This document shows positions 52,147 to 60,446 of a DNA stretch of 64,000 bases, one piece after another. Origin of the DNA: CAZOKZ01 sp964580585 (GTDB taxonomy: Bacteria; Sumerlaeota; Sumerlaeia; SLMS01; JAHLLQ01); the NCBI GenBank assembly GCA_964580585.1, contig CAZOKZ010000012.1, positions 1 through 64,000 on the forward strand, written 5' to 3'. The notes below the pieces were generated by a model, which was not told the origin of the DNA, made no database searches, and worked only from the letters and a program-made list of their open reading frames with translations. A program made the position numbers and the translations under genes. Every line of letters starts with the position of its first letter. Position 1 is the stretch's first letter.

Positions 52147-55100
52147 CAGGGAGTGTTACCTCCCACGGAACCGTTCGTCGGTTTATTTCCAAGGATCTGG
52201 ATCAATTCCTGAATACGTAGCTGAAGCAGTGATTCTTCGATGGGTGTGAAGGAGTTGAAAAGCGCCTGCCGATTGGCATCGAGTGCTTTTTCCAGATCCT
52301 GACGAACAGCCGGATCTTTGACGGTTGGAATGGGCAGGCCTTTTTGATGGGACTTTTGTTGAAGCTCCAGGAGTTCGTTCATACTTTGGCGGTGACGTCC
52401 AACCAACATCAGTGCGTAACGCGCATAATCGGCTGCCGGGGGAGCGGGCGAAGAAACGGCTAACCGTTTTTCCATCAGTGCGATGGCGGTTTCGAGATCG
52501 CCGAAAATTTGTAACATCTGGACGGCTGAATCGACATAGACCTGGGGGTCGTGCTCGGCCGTTTGGACAATGGTCTGCAGGATTTTGTCCGCATCTTCTG
52601 TGTTGTTGTTTTGGCGGGCGACTTCTCGATCGATGATACGCCTCACCATCAGGCGATAATTGCGAAATTCTTTCGGTTCGTTGATATTGCGCGAAGACAA
52701 CTCTTGCACGGCGCGATCTAAGTCGCCTTGGCGAGCAGCGATCAAGGCACGTTGGATTTGAATGTCGGGATTATCGCTGGCGGGAATTTTAGCGATCGCC
52801 TTGTTGGCCATCTCGGTGTCGCCTACCACGTTGGCGGTATTGGCCATCAATCGGATTAGCTCCGGATCGGCAGGCATCGCACGATAAAGTTCGGTGGCGT
52901 TCTCGTAAGCTTTTTGTGGATCGAAGTACGCCATCCGAATCAAAATATCGTTCACATACTCATCGTGGAAAAATTCGGGATGGAAATGTTTTAACGTCCG
53001 ATACAACTCTGAACGGCGTTGTGTGTCTTCCGGGTCGAAGCGCAGTTTCCATTCCAGGAAAATCTTAATCGCTTCCGGGTCGCCGGGATTCATGCGTACC
53101 GATGTGTCGAGGTTTTCCATGGCGAGTTTTAATTCGGGACCATCATGCGTGTTGAAATATTGAAGCATGTGGAACATTGCGCGCAGGCGATAGCTGCCAT
53201 GGAACCGGTAATAATGCAGAAGGCTTTCGTTGAGTTGAAATTGCCCTTCCTTGATGTGGTTGTTGATTTGATCCTTGGCGATGGCCAAATCTCTTTCCGA
53301 ACCCGTTTGTTTGGCGTCGTTGAGTCTGGAAAAATACTCACTGGCTAATAACTGGTGAAGTTGAGCGTTCGAGTAATTCAACTCGCCGTTCAGCAACGCG
53401 AGCCGCAACCCGTCGTCCATTTGGCTTTGAGCGGAAGCGAGGAAATTGATCGCGTTGGGGGTTCGTTTTTCTATGAAGCCATTGATGTATTGGTTAATGC
53501 TCAGCGTTGCTTTATTCGTGACCAGAACCGCGGAATACCACTGTGCCGTATAGATACCCACCAACGTGACGACCATCATCGAGGCGCCGAAAATTCCAAC
53601 GAACCAGGTGTTCTGAACGATCTTGGGCAATGGGCGTCCCGATGGCGCGGCGAGTCGCTTGGCGGCGGGGGCAGAAGCCTTGTCTTCTTCCGATGCCTCA
53701 TCGCCTGACTCGCGTTCGGAAACCGCAGGCACGGGGATCAGCCAAAGGTGACGACCGGCGCTCCAGATGGCGAGCAAGATCAAGAGGGTCACCGCCAGCG
53801 GAGCAACACGGTAGGGGAAATCCACCAGTCCATGCGCCAGCAAGCAGATAATCGACACCAGAATCGACAATTGCAGAGCGATATGTCGTTGCCGGAAGGA
53901 TTGGGTCATGGTGCGCCAACCCGCGACCAGAATGGCGATCACCGCCGTTAGGGCGAAACCCAGACCAATAACACCGACTTCGAGCAACGTTTGTAAATAA
54001 TCGTTATGAGCGCGAAACGTGCGCTTGGGCGTCGGCATGATTGTCGATTCGGGATGGGTTTCGTAATACAGTCCCTGAGCTTTCGGATAGACGAAATGAA
54101 AACTGCCCCAGCCCGTTCCGCGTAAAAAGTGATCGCGCACAACGGGCATGGAACAAACCAGAATGCGCAACCGCGTTTCTGTGTGCAAGTGCTCGAACGT
54201 CAGGTGTTGAATGCGTTGAACCAACGGCACGTTGCGTCGATAGAACGGATTGTTGGGATGGGAAATAAATTGGCTCAGAAGGATCAGGAGTACCACCAGC
54301 GGCACCGCGACCCAGAAGGTGAGGCCTGGGCGCAGGGAAGCTTTTCGCGCCAGCAGGTACATCAAAGCGCAAAATCCAAGAAACAGAATCGGAATCACCG
54401 CACGGCTTTGGGCCATGATCAACGTAATGGCCATGAGCACAATCGAACCGATCAGAAGACCGAGTTTCCATTTGGAGGATTTGCGTGTGTGGCACATCAG
54501 GATTCCCCATGCGATCAACATGGGTGCCATCATGAACGAGGAAACGGCTGTGTTGTGTCCGATAATTCCACCCACGTCGTTCCGACTTTCCGTGGGGGGG
54601 AATTTACTCCAGATGTCGTACAATCCGGGAAGCTTCCATTGGATCAGGATCGAGATCGTAGCGGCAAATGTACCCATGCCGATGATCAGACCAATGATCT
54701 TGTAAACCTGTCGCCGGGTGCGAATGGCGTCTTCGACCACAATGAAAAAAGCAATCGCTGCCACAACCTGGAGCCAACTGACCAGCGAATGCAGGCTGCC
54801 GTTATAGGTCGCATCGATGGCTTGATTCGCAGCGAGTAAAGCGTCGCTTGGCGGTGGAGGCGACCACCCGACCCAGGGAGCAAAGCTGAGCAGCGACCAG
54901 ACGGCGAAGCCTACGATACAAATGAGTGGGATGCGACGAATCCAGGGGCGGCTGGTTTCCGGTGGCGCCAGGCTGGGCGCATAGACGCGATGCCCGGAAA
55001 CCTTTTCAAAAATCCGACCGGACAGATGCGCGGCGACGAGGATCAAACCGAGCATTAACCAGATCGTGGTTTTCAGCTCCAGAATCGGCATGAAGCCGCC

Positions 55101-55469
55101 GAGAAACGGAAATAGGTCCTGGATCAGCAGATTCAGCGGATTGTGGTCGAAAGCTTTGCCCCAAATGACGGGTTTGGGATCGAGGTTGTTGAGAAAGCCC
55201 CAGAGCTTGGCCTGCCAGTGGGGCGGGATAGCGAGGTTGTAGGCAATAACCGGCCCGATAAAGCAGGCAATCAGTGAAATCTCCGTGAATTTGCGGAGGA
55301 AAAGTGGAATCGATAGACGAGCGGGTTTGGCAACGCGTCGTGTTTTGCGTCGTCGAACGGCTGTTGCCGACGAACGCAACTTATCTGGCTTGGCGACCGT
55401 CTTGGACACAATCGGAGCGGAATCCGTGGACTTGGCGGTGTTCTTTTTTTCGGGTTTGGACGGCGACAT
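52146..55469 (-). CDS. O-antigen ligase-family protein with large TPR-rich C-terminal domain
   Basis: 1107 residues from ATG 55469. A basic, disordered N-terminus (SPSKPEKKNTAKS ... RRRKTRRVAKP) is followed by about eleven membrane segments with the Wzy_C loop TGWGSFHFVYPKAQGLYYETHPESTIMPTPKRTFRAHNDYLQTLLEVGVIG (conserved H-N-D-Y and E). After a last helix near residue 610 comes about 450 residues of TPR-like helices (KAIAKIPASDNPDIQIQRALIAARQGDLDRAVQEL). It probably ligates or polymerises glycans; the TPR part faces the periplasm. The start is the best choice inside a longer open frame; the upstream 136 residues are low-complexity and unlike protein. Confidence 0.83.
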   Translation of the reverse strand: MSPSKPEKKNTAKSTDSAPIVSKTVAKPDKLRSSATAVRRRKTRRVAKPARLSIPLFLRKFTEISLIACFIGPVIAYNLAIPPHWQAKLWGFLNNLDPKPVIWGKAFDHNPLNLLIQDLFPFLGGFMPILELKTTIWLMLGLILVAAHLSGRIFEKVSGHRVYAPSLAPPETSRPWIRRIPLICIVGFAVWSLLSFAPWVGWSPPPPSDALLAANQAIDATYNGSLHSLVSWLQVVAAIAFFIVVEDAIRTRRQVYKIIGLIIGMGTFAATISILIQWKLPGLYDIWSKFPPTESRNDVGGIIGHNTAVSSFMMAPMLIAWGILMCHTRKSSKWKLGLLIGSIVLMAITLIMAQSRAVIPILFLGFCALMYLLARKASLRPGLTFWVAVPLVVLLILLSQFISHPNNPFYRRNVPLVQRIQHLTFEHLHTETRLRILVCSMPVVRDHFLRGTGWGSFHFVYPKAQGLYYETHPESTIMPTPKRTFRAHNDYLQTLLEVGVIGLGFALTAVIAILVAGWRTMTQSFRQRHIALQLSILVSIICLLAHGLVDFPYRVAPLAVTLLILLAIWSAGRHLWLIPVPAVSERESGDEASEEDKASAPAAKRLAAPSGRPLPKIVQNTWFVGIFGASMMVVTLVGIYTAQWYSAVLVTNKATLSINQYINGFIEKRTPNAINFLASAQSQMDDGLRLALLNGELNYSNAQLHQLLASEYFSRLNDAKQTGSERDLAIAKDQINNHIKEGQFQLNESLLHYYRFHGSYRLRAMFHMLQYFNTHDGPELKLAMENLDTSVRMNPGDPEAIKIFLEWKLRFDPEDTQRRSELYRTLKHFHPEFFHDEYVNDILIRMAYFDPQKAYENATELYRAMPADPELIRLMANTANVVGDTEMANKAIAKIPASDNPDIQIQRALIAARQGDLDRAVQELSSRNINEPKEFRNYRLMVRRIIDREVARQNNNTEDADKILQTIVQTAEHDPQVYVDSAVQMLQIFGDLETAIALMEKRLAVSSPAPPAADYARYALMLVGRHRQSMNELLELQQKSHQKGLPIPTVKDPAVRQDLEKALDANRQALFNSFTPIEESLLQLRIQELIQILGNKPTNGSVGGNTP

Positions 55470-55570
55470 AGCAGGTAGGATCGTCGGGATTTTCACCAGA
55501 AGTGTCAGGTTTTTTGCACGGGGAGAAAATCCTCGGTCGGGGCAGGGAAGCCAAGGGGAAAAACCCAGGA

Positions 55571-55668
55571 GGCGCGCGCGAGGCCCGATGCCACGCCCTC
55601 CGCTGTCATGACGCTTGCTCCTGTCGGAGGCAAGCGTCCCGCCAGCGGCTGCGCCCCTCGCGCGCGCC
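55571..55668. repeat. Nested palindromic element between divergent genes
   Basis: Three sets of arms nest around one centre: GGCGCGCGCGAGG/CCTCGCGCGCGCC (55571-55583, 55656-55668), CCGCTG/CAGCGG (55600-55605, 55643-55648) and ACGCTTGCTCC/GGAGGCAAGCGT (55611-55621, 55626-55637, one bulge). It lies in the 295-base spacer between the divergent ligase operon and the ankyrin gene. No gene is visible in the spacer. Confidence 0.7.
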
Positions 55669-55764
55669 GGATCGTGACGGGCGGGCAGGCAGTGGGTTGT
55701 TGACGCCGCGACATCGAGGAGGCCAAGACTGCATAATTGAAAAAACGACCGATGGGGTGGGACG

Positions 55765-57651
55765 ATGAAGTGGTTGAAAAGAATACTAGGGTTGGATCCG
55801 CCGGAACCGTTGGAGTCTCCCTTTGTGTATGTGGAGAACGACGACGTGGAGAACATGCAGCGGTTGCTATGGCACAATCGGAAATATCTTTATGAACGCG
55901 ATTCGTATAATTCAACGCCTTTGCATCGCGTGAAATCGCGCAAAATGGCGGAGCTGCTGTTTTCCATGGGCGCCGATATCAATGCCCAGGGATGGATGTG
56001 GGGCACGCCGCTGTACAAAGCGATTTCCAATCGCGAGGTCGCGTTGTTTTTGATCAAAAAAGGCGCCGACGTGAACGCCACGACCAACCGGGGATGGACG
56101 CCGCTGCATTTTGTCCGCGACGTGGAAGTTGCCGAGGCGCTTCTTCGTAAAGGTGCGCGTTTGGAAGCCGTCGGCGATTTTAGTGCGACGCCTTTGTTGC
56201 GTGCCGTGTACGATCAACGCGAGGAAATCGTGCGTTTTCTGATCGAGCGCGGCGCGGACCTGAGCGCTCGCAATAGCATTGAAGGCAACAACGCTTTGCA
56301 GGAAGCGGCCAGCCAGCCGCATCCGGGCATCGTGGCGTTGTTGCTGGATAGCGGAATGGACATCAACTCCGTCAATGACGAAGGACTGACCGCGCTGCAC
56401 ATTGCAGCCCGACATGGCTCGCAGAACACTCATTTCGCCAAGGCCCCAGACGTTGCGCGTCTACTTTTGGCTCGGGGGGCGGACCCCAACATCCTCGATA
56501 AAAATGGGCGCAAACCCATCGATTACGCCAACCAGATGCAAGATTGGGCGATGAGCGAACTGCTTGCCGGGGCCACGTCCCAGCCAGCGGCCGACAACAG
56601 CCTGACGTTCGACGAATTGCGCTTGGCGTGCGTGCTTCCGTTCGAGAACCAGCCCGAAATCATCGCCGCTTCCTGGGAGGGTATCCTGGTACACGGCGAC
56701 TTGTCCGCCTCGACGCCGGTCGTCCGGTCCAGTTGCGAATACCGTTTTCCGCCCGCAACGGGATTGGGTTGGTTGAACGCCGAGCATTCAAAAGTCGGTG
56801 TCGTCACTCGAAAAATTGCTCGAAACATTGTAGCCCTAAACGACGGGGGGATCGAAATCACCAACGTTGAGCCGATCGATACGAGTGAAGTTGCCGAGCG
56901 ATATTGGATTCCCTGTTATGCAAATTTTTCGCGCCGGGGAAAATGGTTTGCCATCGATCTGGGGATGGAAGAAATCCGCCTGTTCCGGCAAGACAAAGAA
57001 GAGTTTCAAGAGTTAGAGGCAGGCGAGCGAAACCACTCGTTCGCCTTTTCGCCCGACGAGCGATTCATCGCCGTGGCGGCCTCGTTCCAGGGGGGAGGGT
57101 CTGTTAATTTGTACGATCTGCAGAGCAACGACGTTCCTCAACTTTGCCAGGAATGGTGGCGAGCCGATGTGGAATCCTCGGGTTCTGACTTTGTCGATAC
57201 GTTGGCGGGTGTGGCTTTCTCAACGGATTCCAGGCACCTCGCCCTCTTCGAAACATCGGCCATTTACCACGATTGCAAGCCACCCGGTTGGCGCGGAAAT
57301 CTCGTTCTGTTCGACGTCGAGCGCGAATCTCCTCTCTGGCAGCTGTCGATTGACGCGGAATTGACGGGCGACACGCGTTCGTTGCATGCAGCCGATGCCT
57401 GCATGGGTTTTATCACGGAGCCCTGTTTTCTAAACGGAGGTCAGCAGGTTGCGTGCGGAATTACACGCGGGTTGGTGTTGGTTTTCGACGCGGCAACCGG
57501 CGAGTTACATGAAAAACGGCAATTGGTGGATTCCGACGGAAGTCCAGTCCCTTACGACATCTGCCGGGTTTTCAAACTGTGCGACGGTTCGCTCTGGGCT
57601 TTGACGGCTTCGAGCGCTCGAATGAGTGGGAAACTTTACCGGGTAGAGTAA
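55765..57651 (+). CDS. Ankyrin-repeat protein with WD40/propeller-like C-terminus
   Basis: 628 residues. The N-terminal ~270 residues hold about seven ankyrin repeats (STPLHRVKSRKMAELLFSMGADINAQG, TPLYKAISNREVALFLIKKGADVNA, GWTPLHFVRDVEVAEALLRKGA, TALHIAARHG ... LLLARGADPNILDKNGRKPIDYA). The C-terminal ~340 residues are beta-rich with propeller-like blades (RFIAVAASFQGGGSVNLYDLQS, VAFSTDSRHLALFETS, NLVLFDVERESPLWQLS, LVLVFDAATGELHEKRQL). No signal peptide. A protein-protein interaction scaffold; the partner is unknown. GGTGGG precedes the ATG. Confidence 0.8.
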   Translation: MKWLKRILGLDPPEPLESPFVYVENDDVENMQRLLWHNRKYLYERDSYNSTPLHRVKSRKMAELLFSMGADINAQGWMWGTPLYKAISNREVALFLIKKGADVNATTNRGWTPLHFVRDVEVAEALLRKGARLEAVGDFSATPLLRAVYDQREEIVRFLIERGADLSARNSIEGNNALQEAASQPHPGIVALLLDSGMDINSVNDEGLTALHIAARHGSQNTHFAKAPDVARLLLARGADPNILDKNGRKPIDYANQMQDWAMSELLAGATSQPAADNSLTFDELRLACVLPFENQPEIIAASWEGILVHGDLSASTPVVRSSCEYRFPPATGLGWLNAEHSKVGVVTRKIARNIVALNDGGIEITNVEPIDTSEVAERYWIPCYANFSRRGKWFAIDLGMEEIRLFRQDKEEFQELEAGERNHSFAFSPDERFIAVAASFQGGGSVNLYDLQSNDVPQLCQEWWRADVESSGSDFVDTLAGVAFSTDSRHLALFETSAIYHDCKPPGWRGNLVLFDVERESPLWQLSIDAELTGDTRSLHAADACMGFITEPCFLNGGQQVACGITRGLVLVFDAATGELHEKRQLVDSDGSPVPYDICRVFKLCDGSLWALTASSARMSGKLYRVE

Positions 57652-57779
57652 CCCCTTGGGTTACAAGCTCCATTCCATGCTTGCCTTTACCCGGCGCGTT
57701 GGCCTAGTACCCTGTGCCTCGCACGGGGCCGGTTATCGAGGTCAGGGTGCGAGAAACTGACGATTTGAGGATTTCCCCT

Positions 57780-58914
57780 ATGGCGCTGACGGAAACGATT
57801 TCCCAGCTGAAGCAATTGCGCAAAGAGTGCGAACAAAACCGGAGGTATCTTTGACGTCGAAGGCAAGCAATTGCAAATCGACGCGCTGGAGATGGAATCC
57901 CAGCACCCGGATTTCTGGAGCGATCAGGAACGCGCGCAAAAAACGATGCGCAAACTGAACGAAATTCGCGCGATGATCGAACCGTGGATCAAGCTCGAAG
58001 CCGAAGTGAACGAAAATATCGAAATCGGTGAACTCCTGCGGGAAGAACACCAGGATAATACGCCGGACGCCCAATCGCTGGCCGAACTCACCGAAGAGCT
58101 GAACAAGCGATACGATAAACTTGAAATCCAAGCACTGCTGACCGACGAAGCCGATCCGTTGCCGTGCTTTCTTTACATCAACTCTGGCGCGGGTGGCACG
58201 GAATCCCAGGACTGGGCCTCGATCCTGATGCGCATGTACGTACGTTGGGCCGAACGTAAAGGCTACAAGGTCGAAGTGCTCGACATGCAGGAAGGCACCG
58301 AAGCCGGTATTTCCAGCGCTCAGTTACGTATCGAGGGCTTCATGGCCTACGGTTACCTGAAAGCCGAAAGCGGTGTGCACCGTCTCGTGCGAATTTCGCC
58401 GTTCGATTCAAACGCGCGTCGTCATACATCGTTTGCTTCCGTTTACGCCTCGCCGGAAATTGACGACACCATCGAAATCGATATCGGCGTGAAAGACAAA
58501 GATTGGCGCATCGACAGTTTCCGCTCAGGCGGCAAGGGCGGTCAGAAAGTTAACAAAACGACCTCCGCCGTGCGTCTGGTGCACTTTCCGACGAACATCA
58601 TCGTGCAATGTCAAAATGAGCGCTCGTGGCACCAGAACCGTGAAGTCGCCATGCAGGTGTTACGCTCGCGTATTTACGCGTTTGAATTGGAAAAACGTCG
58701 CAAAGAGCTCGAAGCCGTCGAAGCGGCCAAGAGCGACGTTAACTTTGGATCGCAAATCCGCAGCTACACGCTCCAGCCGTACCAATTGGTGCGCGACGAA
58801 CGGACCGGCATTAAAATCAGCGACCCGGAAGCGGTGCTCGACGGCGATTTGGACGAGTTGATCGAAGGGTATCTGAAATCGAAACTGAAGGAAAAGACAG
58901 GGCTGGGGTCGTAA
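57780..58914 (+). CDS. prfB: Peptide chain release factor 2 with programmed +1 frameshift
   Basis: About 377 residues after frameshifting. Translation starts at ATG 57780, reads 24 codons to CTT, meets TGA at 57852-57854 and continues in the +1 frame. Downstream marks are the GGQ peptidyl-hydrolysis motif in RSGGKGGQKVNKTTSAVRLVH, and the SPF codon-recognition tripeptide in VRISPFDSNARRHTSFASV, which assigns it to RF2 (UGA/UAA) rather than RF1. RF2 regulates its own synthesis through the in-frame UGA. The downstream frame alone would lack the first ~30 residues. Confidence 0.95.
57841..57855 (+). promoter_or_regulatory. prfB recoding site
   Basis: GGAGGTATCTTTGAC: internal Shine-Dalgarno-like GGAGG, slippery CTT and the in-frame TGA followed by C, the standard autoregulatory site of bacterial prfB. 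Confidence 0.93.
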
Positions 58915-58942
58915 GAAGTTTTCAAACATCGCTTGCCCATTA

Positions 58943-58973
58943 TTTACCACTCCAATGTATTTGGGGTGGTAAA
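58943..58973. repeat. Inverted repeat between prfB and kinase-like gene
   Basis: Twelve-base arms (TTTACCACTCCA/TGGGGTGGTAAA, one T-G pair) with a 7-base loop, 19 bases before the next start codon. It has no T run; it may be a weak terminator or an operator. Confidence 0.5.
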
Positions 58974-58991
58974 TTCATTAAGGCATATTCG

Positions 58992-59627
58992 ATGATTTCA
59001 CTCCTTGTCGAAAATCAGATTGCTCAAGTAAGAAAATTAGAACACGGGGAGTTCGATGAACAACATCGTTCTCTGATCGAAAACGCACGATACGATTCAG
59101 CAAAAAAACAATTAATATTAACCGATGAGCGATGGAAAACACAGTTTCTGGGCGCGGGGGAGGAGAAAGCTGTTTTCTTGATTTGCGATCAGGAGAACCG
59201 TGTTTTCGCGTTAGAGGTTATTGACGAAACCAGTTATCGCAACGGTCGCTTCGTAGGAGGAAAATATTTTTGTGAAACTCGTGCGCCGGGATTGACGCGT
59301 GTTCCCTTGCACGAAGATGCGCTGACATGCACGACCTTTACAGGCAAAATTAAAGCGCGAGAATTTGTTCATGGTTACGAATGGGCGAGGTTTCAATTCA
59401 ATCCACGCCAACAAAGTTGGCTTGATCTATTATTAACATTTTGGCTCAGGTTCTGGTTGTTGGCAAAGTTTAAAAGTTATGCGGCAAGATACAAAGACGT
59501 TCATGAGCGGAATATTATGTTTGAAATTCGTAGCATGCGCGAAAGCGGTGTTCCTATTTTATGCAAAAACGCTGCAGGGAAATTTCTATTCGCGCGCGTG
59601 GGTTTGCAACCCATCGATGTTCGATAA
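58992..59627 (+). CDS. Compact protein-kinase-like protein, degenerate
   Basis: 211 residues. Two segments recall the kinase fold: a glycine-loop-like QFLGAGEEKAVFLICDQENRVFALEVID (54-78), where the usual V-A-x-K lysine is replaced by Glu (ALEV), and a catalytic-loop-like YKDVHERNIMFEI (167-178) matching D-x-H-x-x-N-x-x. The DFG segment is not visible, and the chain is much shorter than a Ser/Thr kinase. It could be a pseudokinase, an aminoglycoside-kinase relative or an unrelated fold. AT-richer than prfB. Confidence 0.5.
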   Translation: MISLLVENQIAQVRKLEHGEFDEQHRSLIENARYDSAKKQLILTDERWKTQFLGAGEEKAVFLICDQENRVFALEVIDETSYRNGRFVGGKYFCETRAPGLTRVPLHEDALTCTTFTGKIKAREFVHGYEWARFQFNPRQQSWLDLLLTFWLRFWLLAKFKSYAARYKDVHERNIMFEIRSMRESGVPILCKNAAGKFLFARVGLQPIDVR

Positions 59628-59681
59628 TTGCAAAAGGCCCGGTGGTAAACCAGGCCTTTGAGCAATCGTTTATACATTAAA

Positions 59682-60347
59682 TCAATCCGCTGTTGAACCG
59701 GCTCCAACTTTGAACGCTGTGCCGATGGCCAGGCAGAAAAAAATCAAATCCATAAATCCCAATGTTTCCAACAGCATTTCTCCAAACGAAACGTTCTCGG
59801 AGAAATATGCTTTGGCCTCGTTGACCTGTTCCTGTTTCCAATCTTCGTAAGTTGGGTGGTTGTTATGAAAGTCGATCAGAAAGGGGATTTGTTCCGTTTC
59901 AAACCACTGCGCTTCTTCCTGGGTGATTTTTGTGTTTGTTTCTGCCTCGGTGTATCCGTGCTCGACCATGTAGATGCCGTATAAATGGCGTTGTCCGGCG
60001 ATTTTCATAAAGTCTTCGGCATCGGTAACGTATTCCTGATACATGGACTGGGAAATTTCCGCCGCCAGTTCACTTTCGATATAATGATCCACCGACCATT
60101 GGACGGATAGAATCTTCCCGCCGCAAATCGACAGAACGGTTAATACAACGGCCAAAAAACCAGCACTGGCGCTGTCGCCTGCGCTCGCGGCAACGACGCC
60201 TCCCACCACGGCGCCGATAATCCATGCAATCCAGCCGATTTCCAAATTCGCGGCATAGGCAATGCCGCCCCACACCAAGGCTCCAACAATTGCTGCAACG
60301 ATGCCCAGCCCCAAGGCTAAGCCAAAATTCCCGCCACCCGATTTCAT
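59682..60347 (-). CDS. Hypothetical membrane protein
   Basis: 221 residues. Three glycine-rich N-terminal membrane helices (LALGLGIVAAIVGALVWGGIAYA, IGWIAWIIGAVVGGVVAASAG, AGFLAVVLTVLSICGGKIL), a polar helical middle of about 110 residues (SELAAEISQSMYQEYVTDAEDFMKIAGQ ... QVNEAKAYFSEN) and a final hydrophobic segment (FMDLIFFCLAIGTAFKVG). No family recognised. Confidence 0.72.
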   Translation of the reverse strand: MKSGGGNFGLALGLGIVAAIVGALVWGGIAYAANLEIGWIAWIIGAVVGGVVAASAGDSASAGFLAVVLTVLSICGGKILSVQWSVDHYIESELAAEISQSMYQEYVTDAEDFMKIAGQRHLYGIYMVEHGYTEAETNTKITQEEAQWFETEQIPFLIDFHNNHPTYEDWKQEQVNEAKAYFSENVSFGEMLLETLGFMDLIFFCLAIGTAFKVGAGSTAD

Positions 60348-60446
60348 GTGACCAACCTCATGGTGAATGTGATTAAAGATGCGTAAGGTGTGAATATTTC
60401 GAGGCGAAAGTCAAGCGTAGTATCGCCCAACGATGCTGGAAATCGA

